Numbered from the stretch's first letter, positions 36,960 to 46,704 are shown. The stretch: DNA of 64,000 bases from Variovorax ginsengisoli (GCF_030486595.1 NZ_JAUJZH010000006.1:62001-126000), one strand, 5' to 3'. Translations and numbers: made by a program. The notes: a model not told the origin generated them from the sequence alone.

Positions 36960-37970
36960 CTAGGCGATGTCGACAACCACTCTGCCAACAGCCCGACCGC
37001 TGGTCGCGCGAGCGTGTGCGTCCGCGGCCTGACCGAGCGTGAATCTCTGCGTGTCCAGGAGAGGGCGAAGCCGACCCGCATCGACCAGTTCGGCGATCCG
37101 GGCCAGGATGTGTCCGTGGTGGGCGCGGCCCTTGCCACTGAGCATGGGCATCAGCGTGAAGACGCCGGAATAGGTGGCCCCTCGGAAGGACAGCGGCGCC
37201 AGCGAGTGGGTGCCCCAACCCAGAGCGCTCACGACGTGGCCGGTGTAGCGGCGTACAGACACGAATGACGCATCGAGCGTGGCGCCACCCACGGTGTCGT
37301 ACACCACATCGAATCCTTCATCCGCCGTGTGCGCGTGAACATGGTCCGCAGGGGTCGAAGCCGTGTAATCGATGGGCGTCGCGCCGAACGAACGCACGAC
37401 ATCGAACTGCGCGGGCTTTGCAGTCGCGTAGACGTCGGCGCCGAATGCGCGAGCGATCTGTATGGCCACATGCCCGACACCCCCCGCTCCGCCATGTACG
37501 AGGACCTTGTGACCGCTACTGGCGCGTGCGCGGTCGATCAGGCCTTCCCAGGCGGTGATCGAGACCAGCGGCAGTGCGGCGGACTCCCGCATGGACAAGC
37601 GCTTCGGCTTGTGCGCGAGGAGGTCCGCGTCTACCGCAGCGTATTCGGCCAAGGTCCCTTGCAGGCCACCCACGCCACCGACGAGACCGTAAACCTCGTC
37701 ACCCACCTCGAAGCGGGTGACGCCGACACCGACCTGGACGACAACCCCTGCCATGTCCATTCCAAGAACCGCCGGCAGGGGGTGCTCTGCATGCGCCGCG
37801 ACGCCGGCGCGAATCTTGGTGTCGAGCGGGTTGACGCCGCTGGCTCCGATACGCACCAGGACATGCCCCCGAGGGACATCCGGAACCGGGCGGGCTAGAA
37901 CTTCGAAGGGGCCGTCGGTCTCGTGAACGACAGCAGCCTGCATGGTGGCGGGAACGAGTGAGCGGGGCAT
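36960..37970 (-). CDS. Quinone-oxidoreductase-like MDR protein
   Basis: The 336-residue NADPH-dependent MDR protein has an N-terminal GroES-like domain (IGASGVNPLDTKIRAG, GMDMAGVV) without structural-zinc cysteines, and a Rossmann motif HGGAGGVGHVAIQIA. Family members reduce quinones or enones. I chose the ATG at 37970 because AAAGGAC precedes it; the frame is open upstream. It is divergent from a LysR gene, a common regulator/target arrangement. Confidence 0.85.
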   Translation of the reverse strand: MPRSLVPATMQAAVVHETDGPFEVLARPVPDVPRGHVLVRIGASGVNPLDTKIRAGVAAHAEHPLPAVLGMDMAGVVVQVGVGVTRFEVGDEVYGLVGGVGGLQGTLAEYAAVDADLLAHKPKRLSMRESAALPLVSITAWEGLIDRARASSGHKVLVHGGAGGVGHVAIQIARAFGADVYATAKPAQFDVVRSFGATPIDYTASTPADHVHAHTADEGFDVVYDTVGGATLDASFVSVRRYTGHVVSALGWGTHSLAPLSFRGATYSGVFTLMPMLSGKGRAHHGHILARIAELVDAGRLRPLLDTQRFTLGQAADAHARATSGRAVGRVVVDIA

Positions 37971-38043
37971 GGGAATCGTCCTTTTGATATGCGATGCGCG
38001 TGAATCCAGGACTTCAGTTTGAGGTGTTCGTCTTTGCATGTAA

Positions 38044-38080
38044 ATTCACGAATCTGAACTTCTCTCATTCATATTTGAAT
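38044..38080. promoter_or_regulatory. LysR-type dyads in the divergent gap
   Basis: The AT-rich 115-bp gap contains ATTC-AC-GAAT (38044-38053) and ATTCA-TATT-TGAAT (38067-38080), both inverted repeats of the ATTC/GAAT type. The second ends 5 bp before the LysR start codon. They are candidate binding sites for the LysR protein controlling itself and the MDR gene. Confidence 0.45.
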
Positions 38081-38085
38081 GCGTC

Positions 38086-38964
38086 ATGGACTGGAGTGAT
38101 GTCCGCATCTTTCTGGCGGTCGCTCGCTCGGGCTCGCTGAGTGGCGCAGCGCAGCGCTTGGGGATGTCCCAGCCAACCATGGGACGTCGCCTGCGAGCCT
38201 TGGAAGACTCGACCGGTCAGAGGCTGTTCCAACGCGGGCGCGAGGGGTTTCAACTCACGGATGAAGGCGCGTCGGTGCTATTGCACGCCGAGCGGATGGA
38301 AGAAGAGGCGCTCGCCATCGAGCGACAACTTGCAGGACGGGGCGCCGAGCTCCAAGGTCTTCTCCGGGTGTCGTCTTCAGACTGGTTCGGACTCCATGTG
38401 CTTTCGCCCGTAGTTGCGCGGTTCGTTGCGCTTCACCCTGGGGTGCGCGTCGACCTCATCACGGACTCGCGCTTTCGCGACCTTGCCCGACGGGAGGCGG
38501 AGCTGGTGTTTCGCATCCGGCCTTCGGAAAGCCCGGACATCGTCCAACGGCAGTTCATGCACATGACCTATGCCCTGTACGGTCCGGTCGGGATGCCTCC
38601 GCCGACGGCAGGCGATGGCGCGGGCAGCCGGCTCATCACGTTGGATGCGGCGTTCGAGGACCTCCCGGATGTGCACTGGCTGCGAAACACGTTTCCGGGA
38701 GCGACCTTCGCGCTGGGTAGCAACAATCGCGATGTGCAGGCTCGCACATGCGCCCTGGGGGCAGGTTTCGCCGTGTTGCCGACTCTGCTGGGTGACCAGT
38801 TTCCCGGTATCGAGAGACACGATGTCCACCCGTCACCCCCGGGCAGGGACGTTTGGTTCGCCTATCACCAGGACCTGCGTGGACTGGCACGACTGCGCGC
38901 ATTCCTGGACCTGGTCATCAATTGCGTCGGCGAGGGCGCCGGTTCGACGTCGAGCAGCCCGTAA
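38086..38964 (+). CDS. LysR-family transcriptional regulator
   Basis: The 292-residue protein has an N-terminal winged helix (MDWSDVRIFLAVARSGSLSGAAQRLGMSQ at the start, then GRRLRALE) and a C-terminal effector domain. The effector-domain half is less canonical than in catabolic LysR proteins. It is divergent from the quinone-oxidoreductase-like gene, which it probably controls. Confidence 0.88.
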   Translation: MDWSDVRIFLAVARSGSLSGAAQRLGMSQPTMGRRLRALEDSTGQRLFQRGREGFQLTDEGASVLLHAERMEEEALAIERQLAGRGAELQGLLRVSSSDWFGLHVLSPVVARFVALHPGVRVDLITDSRFRDLARREAELVFRIRPSESPDIVQRQFMHMTYALYGPVGMPPPTAGDGAGSRLITLDAAFEDLPDVHWLRNTFPGATFALGSNNRDVQARTCALGAGFAVLPTLLGDQFPGIERHDVHPSPPGRDVWFAYHQDLRGLARLRAFLDLVINCVGEGAGSTSSSP

Positions 38965-39086
38965 AATCCAAATTGGCGTCGATTTGAATAAGCGAAGTTC
39001 ATTCATTCATTCAATAAAGACGCCTTTGTCGCCAACGTTCATGACGCCATGCGACGAACCCCCTCAACTTCAAAGGTTCAGACTCA

Positions 39087-39713
39087 ATGACGAAGTCCTA
39101 CGCGCAACTCAAATCCGCCATCGCCAAACTCGAAAAGGAAGCGGCTGCGCTCCGTGAAGCTGAAATGACAAAGGTGATTGCGCAAATCAAGGAGTCGATT
39201 GCCACGTTCGGCCTGACTGTCGAACATCTCTTTGGCCGTGGCGCCAAAGCGTTGAAGGTGGCCGCCGTCAAGGCCTTCGGCGAGGGCAAGGCACCTCGCA
39301 AGGGCGCAGGCATTCCCAAGTACCGCCATCCCAAGACGGGCAAGACCTGGACCGGCTTCGGCAAGGCTCCCGGATGGATTGCCACGGCTCGCAACCGTGA
39401 CAAGTTCCTCATCGCCCCCTCTGGCGTCGCTGCGGCACCTTCGGTCGAAGGCGTCGACGCGCCGGTCGCGGCCGTCGCAAAAACCACCCGCAAGGCCCGC
39501 CTTGTCGCACCGGTGAAAAAGTCGATTCGCGCCAAGAAGGCCGCGCCAAGGAAGAGTGCTCCTTTGAAGAAGGCTGCGCCGGCACGCAAGGCAGCTGCTG
39601 CGCCCAAGGCCCCAAAGGCCGCCGCCAAGACCCGCCGACCGCGCGCGTCCACGAAAGCTTCGGCGCCTGTGTCGCCCGCCGTCTCGGCAGAGACGACCGC
39701 ATCCGCAAGCTGA
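39087..39713 (+). CDS. H-NS-family nucleoid protein with histone-H1-like tail
   Basis: The 208-residue protein has three parts. Residues 1-60 form a charged helical oligomerisation region. Residues 79-97 carry the H-NS DNA-binding motif (YRHPKTGKTWTGFGKAPGW). Residues 120-208 are a low-complexity Lys/Ala/Pro tail with repeats such as KKAAP and APKAPKAA, as in eukaryote-H1-like bacterial proteins. Ordinary H-NS is about 135 residues, so the tail is an extension. It probably binds AT-rich DNA and may silence accessory regions such as those nearby. A tandem TTCA run lies upstream, and a strong terminator follows. Confidence 0.88.
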   Translation: MTKSYAQLKSAIAKLEKEAAALREAEMTKVIAQIKESIATFGLTVEHLFGRGAKALKVAAVKAFGEGKAPRKGAGIPKYRHPKTGKTWTGFGKAPGWIATARNRDKFLIAPSGVAAAPSVEGVDAPVAAVAKTTRKARLVAPVKKSIRAKKAAPRKSAPLKKAAPARKAAAAPKAPKAAAKTRRPRASTKASAPVSPAVSAETTASAS

Positions 39714-39720
39714 CATCGCA

Positions 39721-39750
39721 GTCTGCCTCCTTCGGCCGAAGGAGGCAGAC
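39721..39750. repeat. Perfect 30-bp palindrome after the H-NS gene
   Basis: Positions 39721-39735 are the exact reverse complement of 39736-39750, centred on TTCGGCCGAA. It starts 8 bp after the stop codon. It could form a hairpin or cruciform and may serve as a bidirectional transcription stop for the convergent genes, or as a protein-binding site. Confidence 0.7.
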
Positions 39751-39754
39751 GAAC

Positions 39755-39781
39755 GGGCCGCTGCGCGGCCCTTTTTTTTTT
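39755..39781 (+). terminator. Rho-independent terminator of the H-NS gene
   Basis: A GC-rich stem GGGCCG/CGGCCC with a 5-base loop (39755-39771) is followed by ten T residues (39772-39781). This is a strong intrinsic terminator pattern in the plus direction. Confidence 0.9.
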
Positions 39782-39794
39782 GGCGCAGCTGCGC

Positions 39795-40637
39795 TCAGGG
39801 CAGCAGTTCGAACTTCAGGTCCGCCAGCGGCATCACCTTCTCCTCGCGCACCAGCTTGTATTCGGTGTTCGGGCCCAGCCACTTGGCCCAGAGGCGGTCG
39901 AGTTCGCCCGACTTCTCGAGCGCATACAGCGCGCCGTTCACCTTCGCCAGCAGCTGCGGCTCGTCCTTCTTCATGCCGATGCCGATCGGCTGCAGCACCA
40001 TCGGCTCCTTGATCATCTTGAGCGGCACGCCTTCGGTCTTCGACTGGTTGACCAGCTTGGTGATGGTCATGGTGTTGGCCACCATCCCCATCGACTTGTT
40101 CTGCTGCACCGCCATGAAGGCCGATCCGGTGTCCTGGAAGGTCACGGGCTCGGAGCCGTTCATCTTGATGGACAGCTCGGAGGTCGAACCCTTGGTCGAA
40201 CTCAGGCGCTTGCCCTTGAAGTCGGCCTTGGTGGTGCCGGGGTCCGAGGCCTTGACCGCGAGCATCTCCTTGGCGACGTAGTAGGGATCGCTGAACTGGA
40301 TCTGCTCGCCACGGCTCTTGGTGTAGGCCAGGTTGGCGATCGTCACGTCGACCCGGCCCAGCTTGACTTCAGGCACCCGCGCCTCCACCGACAGCGGCGT
40401 GACCTTGGCCGTCAAACCAAGCTCCTTGGCCAGCGCGTTGCACAGGTCGACGTCATGCCCGACCATCTCGCGCGTCTTCGGGTCCGGCGCGGCGAACGGC
40501 GGCACGTCGGCGAAGGTGCCGCATTTGAGTTCCTTGCGCGCGGCGATGTCGGCCCACTGGTCGGCATGCGCCAGCAGGGAGAGCGCGGACAGGCAGACGC
40601 CCAGGGCGCCGAGTTGAAGAGCGGTCGGTTTCGACAT
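39795..40637 (-). CDS. Polar-amino-acid ABC transporter substrate-binding protein
   Basis: The 280-residue family 3 solute-binding protein has a signal peptide (cleavage after LLAHA) and the typical opening ELKCGTFADVPPFAAPDPKT, then GHDVDLCNALAKELG and ANLAYTKSRGEQIQFSDPYY. The ATG at 40637 is chosen because AGGAGA precedes it. It is the last gene of the minus-strand operon beginning with the SDR. The pxp-like genes upstream suggest a lactam or glutamate-like ligand, but this is inference. Confidence 0.88.
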   Translation of the reverse strand: MSKPTALQLGALGVCLSALSLLAHADQWADIAARKELKCGTFADVPPFAAPDPKTREMVGHDVDLCNALAKELGLTAKVTPLSVEARVPEVKLGRVDVTIANLAYTKSRGEQIQFSDPYYVAKEMLAVKASDPGTTKADFKGKRLSSTKGSTSELSIKMNGSEPVTFQDTGSAFMAVQQNKSMGMVANTMTITKLVNQSKTEGVPLKMIKEPMVLQPIGIGMKKDEPQLLAKVNGALYALEKSGELDRLWAKWLGPNTEYKLVREEKVMPLADLKFELLP

Positions 40638-40674
40638 GGAGATCTCCTGAAGGGGTGAGAGGGCGGGGGAAGGG

Positions 40675-41409
<735 letters not shown>

Positions 41410-41485
41410 GGGGTCGTCCTGGAGGGGCGATGGGGGGTTCATGGTCTGTCTCCGTCGGTTTCTGTGGTGGGCCGTCTGCGCGGCC

Positions 41486-42241
41486 TCAGGGATGGGTGGC
41501 CACGGCGGGCGGCAGGTCGCTGGCGCCGGGGTCCTGGCGGACGGCGGTGCCGAGCCGCTTGAGGGCGATGCGGCGCTCCAGCCAGAGCGCCAGCCGGGTC
41601 AGGCTGAAGCAGACCACGTAGTAGGTCATCGCCAGGATGAAGAACACCTGGAAGGGCTTGGTCAGCAGCTGGTTGTTGATCTGGTTGGCGGCAAAGGTGA
41701 GCTCCTGGACATTGATCACGTAGCCCAGCGTGGTTTCCTTGATGGTCGAGATGAACTGGCTCAGCATGCTCGGCAGCATGTTGTAGAGCGCCTGCGGCAG
41801 GATCACGTAGAACATCGTCCCGAGGTGGCTGTGGCCGAGCGCGCGCGCCGCCTCGCTCTGCCCCTTGGGAAGGGACTGGATGCCCGCGCGCACCACCTCC
41901 GACAGGTAGGCGCCCTCGTAGATGACCAGCGTGCAGAGCATCGTCGTGAAGCCGGACACGTCGCGGCCGATCAGGATCGGCACCAGGAAATAGACCCACA
42001 GGATCACCATCAGCAGCGGCACGCCGCGCACGATGTAGACCAGCACCGTGGCGGGCACCCGCAGCAGCTTCCACGGCGACAGGCGCGCCAGCGCGAGCAG
42101 CACCGACAGCGGAAAGGCCAGCACGATGCCGAGCACCGACAGGATCAGGGTGGCGACGATCCCGCCCAGGGGCCCGTTCGGATACTGGCCCACCAGCAGC
42201 AGCAGCCAGTTGTCCCTGAGGATCTCGAAGATGCTGAACAT
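41486..42241 (-). CDS. Polar-amino-acid ABC transporter permease
   Basis: The 251-residue membrane protein of the His/Glu/Gln/Arg permease family has the [13 protein letters not shown] segment and the coupling-loop [22 protein letters not shown]. The C-terminal tail after the last helix is soluble. It lies 3 bp after the partner permease. Confidence 0.9.
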   Translation of the reverse strand: MFSIFEILRDNWLLLLVGQYPNGPLGGIVATLILSVLGIVLAFPLSVLLALARLSPWKLLRVPATVLVYIVRGVPLLMVILWVYFLVPILIGRDVSGFTTMLCTLVIYEGAYLSEVVRAGIQSLPKGQSEAARALGHSHLGTMFYVILPQALYNMLPSMLSQFISTIKETTLGYVINVQELTFAANQINNQLLTKPFQVFFILAMTYYVVCFSLTRLALWLERRIALKRLGTAVRQDPGASDLPPAVATHP

Positions 42242-42244
42242 GGG

Positions 42245-42946
42245 CTACCTCGCACCGACGATTCGATAGCGCCGCGCCACCCAGGCGCCGACGGCCATGA
42301 TGAGCAGCGAGAACGCCAGGTACAGCACGGTGGCGGCGCTGTAGGCCTCGAAGGTGCGGAAGCTCTGGCTCTCGATTTCCTTCACCGCATGCGTCAGCTC
42401 GGCGACGCCGATCGCCATCGCCAGGCTGCTGTTCTTGAACAGCGACACGCTGTGGTTCACCAGCGCCGGCACCGCGTTGCGGATCGCCTGCGGCAGCATC
42501 ACGTGACGCATCGATCCGATGTAGCCGTGGCCCAGCGCCCGGGCGGCCTCGGCCTGCCCGGCGGGAATGGAGCGCAGGCCGGAGCGCATGTCCTCGCTGA
42601 AATACGCCGCCTGGCACAGGCCCAGCGCGACGATCGACAGCAGGGTCTCGGCGTTGTGCTCCGACAGCCAGGCCTGCAGGGCGTCGGGCAGCAGGCTGAA
42701 GATGCCGAAGTACCAGAGCATCAGCTGCACCAGGGTCGGCACGTTGCGGTGGTAGGACACATAGGCCGCCACGGCTCGCTCGGCGATCGGCTGGCCCGTC
42801 AGGCGCACCACCAGCAGCACGATCGCGATGGCCATGGCCAGCAGCCAGGAGCCGGCGGCGATCTGCAAGGTGGCCTCGATGCCGTGCAGCAGCATCAGGC
42901 CGAACTCGGGCTTGAGCAGGATCGCCAGGAGATCGAATTCCTTCAT
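42245..42946 (-). CDS. Polar-amino-acid ABC transporter permease
   Basis: The 233-residue membrane protein of the same family has the YHRNVPTLVQLMLWYFG segment and coupling-loop [22 protein letters not shown]. It resembles GltJ-like partners. The importer therefore has two different permeases, as glutamate/aspartate systems do. Confidence 0.9.
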   Translation of the reverse strand: MKEFDLLAILLKPEFGLMLLHGIEATLQIAAGSWLLAMAIAIVLLVVRLTGQPIAERAVAAYVSYHRNVPTLVQLMLWYFGIFSLLPDALQAWLSEHNAETLLSIVALGLCQAAYFSEDMRSGLRSIPAGQAEAARALGHGYIGSMRHVMLPQAIRNAVPALVNHSVSLFKNSSLAMAIGVAELTHAVKEIESQSFRTFEAYSAATVLYLAFSLLIMAVGAWVARRYRIVGAR

Positions 42947-42997
42947 TGCCGGTCCTTGGTGTGGCAGGCGCCGTGCGGAGCGATGCGAGACCCGGAC

Positions 42998-43750
42998 TCA
43001 GGCCTGCGCCGCGCCGGGACGCGTGGTCGACAGGCCGCCCGGAACCTGCATGGTGGGCGTGATTTCCATGTGGCCGACATTGACCGCGATGGGCGCCGCG
43101 ATCGCGAAGGCGATCGCATCCGCGATGTCCTCGGCCTGCGGCAGCTCGAAGCCTTCGACGAAGCGCTGGTGGGTGGCTTCGGAATCGCCGTGCACGTGGG
43201 CGAAGATGTCGGTCGCGACGCGGCCCGGACAAATCTCGGTGACGCGCACCCGCTTGCCGAAGCAGTCGATGCGCAGTTGCCGCGACAGCATGCTGACGGC
43301 GGCCTTGGTCGCGTGGTAGGTGCTGTTGCCGCCGAAGTTGTAGGCCGCCGCGATCGAGCTGATGTTGACCACGTGCCCGCGGTCGCGCGCTGCCATGCCG
43401 GGGACGACGAGCCGGCAGAGGTGCAGCACGGCGCGCAGGTTGACGTCCACGAGCAGGTCGATCCCTTCGGCATCGGCCGCGAGGATCGAGCCGGGCCGGT
43501 CGACGCCGGCGTTGTTGACCAGCACGTCGAAGTCGACCTCCTTCGCCAGCGCGGTGATGCTGCGCAGGTCGCTGACGTCGATGGCGTGCGGGATGCAGCC
43601 GGTGCGCGCGGCCAGCGCCTCGAGCTTGCCGCCGCTGCGCGCCAGCGCGTGGACCTGCAGGCCTTCCTTGCAAAGGCGCTCGACCACCGCGGCACCGATG
43701 CCGGAGGAGGCGCCCGTCACGAGGGCTGTCTTGTAGTCGGAGAACGGCAT
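42998..43750 (-). CDS. Short-chain dehydrogenase/reductase, YdfG-like
   Basis: The 250-residue SDR has the cofactor motif TGASSGIG, NNAG, a catalytic Ser in NISSIAA, and YHATK. Sequence is of the NADP-dependent YdfG/serine-3-dehydrogenase type, which oxidises beta-hydroxy acids. The start is the ATG at 43750; upstream codons in the same frame show no family similarity. It is the first gene after the second copy of the repeated LysR-type element, so it probably heads its own transcript with the ABC importer genes. Confidence 0.88.
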   Translation of the reverse strand: MPFSDYKTALVTGASSGIGAAVVERLCKEGLQVHALARSGGKLEALAARTGCIPHAIDVSDLRSITALAKEVDFDVLVNNAGVDRPGSILAADAEGIDLLVDVNLRAVLHLCRLVVPGMAARDRGHVVNISSIAAAYNFGGNSTYHATKAAVSMLSRQLRIDCFGKRVRVTEICPGRVATDIFAHVHGDSEATHQRFVEGFELPQAEDIADAIAFAIAAPIAVNVGHMEITPTMQVPGGLSTTRPGAAQA

Positions 43751-43819
43751 GGCGATGGCTTTCAGTGGAACGAAGGACGATGCGATGGATTCACTGTATC
43801 GAGCGCTCCGGCAACGCGC

Positions 43820-43858
43820 CAAGACGGTTTGTCTGTGGAGCGATAAGGGGCCCTTATG
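43820..43858 (-). promoter_or_regulatory. Repeated LysR-type element, copy upstream of the SDR/importer genes
   Basis: The dyad ATAAGGG-G-CCCTTAT (43843-43857) fits the T-N11-A rule of LysR sites. Next to it lies AGACGGTTTGTCT (43822-43834), a second smaller dyad. The same block occurs at 48570-48609. The dyad centre is about 100 bp before the SDR start codon, where an activator site would be expected. Confidence 0.75.
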
Positions 43859-43910
43859 TCGCCCGGGAAGGGTGCGCGCCGGCTCAGGGTTGGCACCATG
43901 TCCGGGCCCC

Positions 43911-44675
43911 TCAGGCCGCCTGCCGGGAGATCGGGACGACCCGTCCGTGCGCCTCGACCAGCGCGCGCACCCCGCGCGCCAGCGCCACCGCCCCCGGCGT
44001 GTCGCCATGGACCAGGATCGAGTGGACGCGCATCGGGATCTTCCGGCCGCCATAGCTGGTGACCGTGCCCTCCTCCAGCAGCTGGCGGACCCGGGCCAGC
44101 ACGCGCGCCGGCTCGTGGATCACGGCGTCCGGCATCTTGCGCGGGATCAGCAGGCCCTCCTCGTCGCAGGCGCGGTCGGCCAGGAAGGTGGTTCGCACGC
44201 GCAGGCCGCAGTCCGCGGCGGCTTCCTCGATGGCGCGGCTGGCCGACGAGCTGATCGTGAGCGACGGATCGAAATCGGCGACCGTGCGCACCAGCGGCCC
44301 GGCCAGCGCCGGATCGGCCGCCGCCATGTTGCCGAGGGCGCCGTGGAAGCTCATGTGCGTCAGGCGGTGGCCGGCGGCCCGGGCCATGCCGGACAGCGCG
44401 GCGAGCTGGTAGAGCACGCAGGCAGAGAGCTCGGCCGGGTCCATCTGCATCTGTCGCCGGCCGAAGCCGACCAGGTCCGGAAAGCCCACGTGGGCGCCGA
44501 CGTCGACGCCGTGCCTGAGCGCCGTGCGCACGGTGCGGTCCATGATGAGCGGGTCGCCGGCATGGAAGCCGCAGGCGACGTTGGCCGACGAGACGATGCC
44601 GAGCAGGGCCTCGTCGTCGCCCATGCGCCAGGGTCCCAGCCCCTCGCCGAGGTCGGCGTTCAGATCGATGTCCAT
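43911..44675 (-). CDS. pxpA: LamB/YcsF family protein, 5-oxoprolinase subunit A-like
   Basis: The 254-residue protein has the YcsF signature: IDLNADLGEGLGPW at the start, ANVACGFHAGDP, GAHVGFPDL, and PARVLARVRQLLEEG near the end. In PxpABC it works with the PxpBC pair in ATP-dependent opening of 5-oxoproline to glutamate. Here the pxpB and pxpC partners lie upstream in the same operon, mixed with biotin-carboxylase genes. It is last of this gene block. Confidence 0.9.
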   Translation of the reverse strand: MDIDLNADLGEGLGPWRMGDDEALLGIVSSANVACGFHAGDPLIMDRTVRTALRHGVDVGAHVGFPDLVGFGRRQMQMDPAELSACVLYQLAALSGMARAAGHRLTHMSFHGALGNMAAADPALAGPLVRTVADFDPSLTISSSASRAIEEAAADCGLRVRTTFLADRACDEEGLLIPRKMPDAVIHEPARVLARVRQLLEEGTVTSYGGRKIPMRVHSILVHGDTPGAVALARGVRALVEAHGRVVPISRQAA

Positions 44676-44693
44676 GGTGCGGTCCCTTCGCCG

Positions 44694-45062
44694 TCAGGTC
44701 GTTTCTTGAAACTCGATCAGGGCGGCGCCGAAGCCGACCGCCGCCCCATCGTCCGCGAGCCACCGGGCCACCCGCCCGGGCACCGGCGCGAGCACCGGCA
44801 GCAGCAGCGGGCCGATCTGCAGCACGCCCACGGCCTGCCCCGCCGACACCGGCTCGCCGATGGGCGCCAGCGCTGCGGCGTGCAGCGGGTGCGCGCGCCT
44901 GAAGACGCCGACCGAGGCGGCCCGCAGCGTCGTTGGCGCGTGGTGGGCCTGCGGCGCGCCGAAGCGCAGGGTCTCGAAGGGCGTGCGCAGCTCGAAGTAG
45001 CCGATGTCGGTCCCGGCCAGCCAGCGCGCGATGTCCTCGCGTTGTGCGTCGGTCTTCTTCAC
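44694..45062 (-). CDS. Biotinyl-domain-like protein without the biotin-accepting lysine
   Basis: The 122-residue protein is built like a biotin carboxyl carrier domain: PIGEPVSAGQAVGVLQIGPLLLPVLAPVPGRV, then ADDGAAVGFGAALIEFQ. The AMKM-type lysine hairpin is replaced by IGPLLLPV, so biotin cannot be attached there. The N-terminal part resembles the AccB N-terminus (DIGYFELRTP). It starts at GTG 45062, overlapping pxpC by GTGA. It may be a structural or docking subunit of the carboxylase-like complex. Confidence 0.75.
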   Translation of the reverse strand: MKKTDAQREDIARWLAGTDIGYFELRTPFETLRFGAPQAHHAPTTLRAASVGVFRRAHPLHAAALAPIGEPVSAGQAVGVLQIGPLLLPVLAPVPGRVARWLADDGAAVGFGAALIEFQETT

Positions 45063-46042
45063 CGGGCGCCCCGCGCGCTGCAATGCAGCGCCACCATCCG
45101 TTCGACCTTCGCCAGCCATTGGCGGGCTTCGTCGCGCGCAGCCACGGCCTGCGCCCAGGTGGTCTCGATGAAGCGGATGCGGCTGCCGATCGGCGCCTGC
45201 CCGAGCCGCCACAGGTCGGCCTCGATCACGGTGCCGAACTTTGGATAGCCGCCGGAAGGCTGGGCGTCGCGCATCTGGACGATCGGCTGGCCGCTGTGGG
45301 GCACCTGGATCACGCCCGGCACGATGCCGTGCGACAGCAGTTCCATGGGTGCGATCGGACGCAGCGCTTCGCCGTCGAGCCGATAGCCATAGCGATCGCT
45401 CTGGGCGGTGATCTTCCAGTCCCGGTCCCAGAAGGCTTCGCGCGACGCGGGTTCGAAGGCCAGGTATTCGGCCGCCGGCAGGACCCGCACGGCCGCGATG
45501 CCGTCGCGCTGCAGGGGCATGGCCAGCGCCGGCGGAACCAGGCCGAAGCCGGTGGGCCGGCCGTGGCCGTCATGGCCGCAGCGCAGCACGTCGCCGCGCT
45601 TCAGCGCCCGCCCTTCGAAGCCGCCGAAGGCGCCGCGCAGCTGGGTGCTGCGCGAGCCCAGGACCTCCGGCACGTCGACGCCGCCGGACAGGCACAGCAG
45701 GGCCCGGCTGGCCCGCATCGGGCCCTTCGGGACGCCCAGCGCCAGCACCTCGCCGGCCCGTGCGCGATGCGTCCACCAGGGCAGCAGGGGCCGCTCGTCC
45801 AGCCGCGCGTCGCAGTCGGCGCCGGTCAGGGCAAAGGCGCAGTCGGCGCCGAAACGCACTTTGAAGGGAAACACCGGGATCTCGATGCCGGCCGCACCCA
45901 CCGGGTTGCCGAGCATCAGGTTGCCGGCCGCCAGCGCCAGGTCGTCCATGGCGCCCGAGGTACCGACGCCCCAGCGCAGGCTGCCGTTGCGGCCGAGGTC
46001 CTGGACGGTCGCCAGCGCCGCGTTGGAAAGGATTTCGATCAT
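45059..46042 (-). CDS. pxpC: Carboxyltransferase subdomain A/B protein, 5-oxoprolinase subunit C-like (KipA)
   Basis: The 327-residue protein has the CT_A_B pattern: [63 protein letters not shown], and SHGIVPGVIQVPHSGQPIVQMRDAQPSGGYPK. The same domain is the A/B part of the carboxyltransferase in urea carboxylase. It overlaps pxpB by 4 bp, and the two proteins form one functional unit in known systems. Confidence 0.92.
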   Translation of the reverse strand: MIEILSNAALATVQDLGRNGSLRWGVGTSGAMDDLALAAGNLMLGNPVGAAGIEIPVFPFKVRFGADCAFALTGADCDARLDERPLLPWWTHRARAGEVLALGVPKGPMRASRALLCLSGGVDVPEVLGSRSTQLRGAFGGFEGRALKRGDVLRCGHDGHGRPTGFGLVPPALAMPLQRDGIAAVRVLPAAEYLAFEPASREAFWDRDWKITAQSDRYGYRLDGEALRPIAPMELLSHGIVPGVIQVPHSGQPIVQMRDAQPSGGYPKFGTVIEADLWRLGQAPIGSRIRFIETTWAQAVAARDEARQWLAKVERMVALHCSARGAR

Positions 46043-46704
46043 CGCAGGACGGCCTCCACGCGGAAACGGATCATGTCGCCGGGCTGCAGCGCGGCCGGCG
46101 GCTCGGCCGCCGGGTCGAAGAAGGACATCGTGGTGCTCCCGATGGTGTTCCATCCGCTGGGGCCGGCGGACGCCGAGACGCCGGTCTGCGCACCGCCGAT
46201 CGACACCGCGCCGCCCGGGATGCTCATGACCGGCACCTTGCGCCGCGGCGTGGCCAGGCGCGGGTCCATGCCGCCGAGGTAGCAATAGCCGGGATGGCTG
46301 CCCAGCGCATAAACCGGGTAGAGCGGCGCGCTGTGGAGCTCGACGATCTGCTCGACCGAGAGCCCGGTGTGCGCGACCACGTCCGCCATGTGCGGCCCGC
46401 CGGCGCCGCCGTAGACCACCGGCAGCTCGACCACCCGGCCGCTGCGGGCGAGCGGTACGGCGGCCTGCCATGCGGCCATCAGCCGCTCCTGCAGCGCATC
46501 GAGCGTCTGAGGCGGCTCGACGAAGGTCAGCATCAGGTTCTTCATGCCCGGCACCGCTTCGCGGATCTCGGGCCAGGCCTCGGCCTCCTTCGCCAGCGCC
46601 CAGATGCGCTGCTGCGCTTCCAGGTCGAATGCGCCCGGCGCCTCGAACAGCAGCGCGGTGGTGCCGAGCAGGCTGAAAACCGGCGTCGCGGGCAGCGAGT
46701 TCAT
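46039..46704 (-). CDS. pxpB: Carboxyltransferase subdomain C/D protein, 5-oxoprolinase subunit B-like (KipI)
   Basis: The 221-residue protein has the CT_C_D pattern: [50 protein letters not shown], and [14 protein letters not shown]-type motif ([16 protein letters not shown]). It pairs with the next gene product, as KipI with KipA or the C/D domain with the A/B domain of urea carboxylase. Its start overlaps the accC stop by ATGA. Confidence 0.92.
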   Translation of the reverse strand: MNSLPATPVFSLLGTTALLFEAPGAFDLEAQQRIWALAKEAEAWPEIREAVPGMKNLMLTFVEPPQTLDALQERLMAAWQAAVPLARSGRVVELPVVYGGAGGPHMADVVAHTGLSVEQIVELHSAPLYPVYALGSHPGYCYLGGMDPRLATPRRKVPVMSIPGGAVSIGGAQTGVSASAGPSGWNTIGSTTMSFFDPAAEPPAALQPGDMIRFRVEAVLR

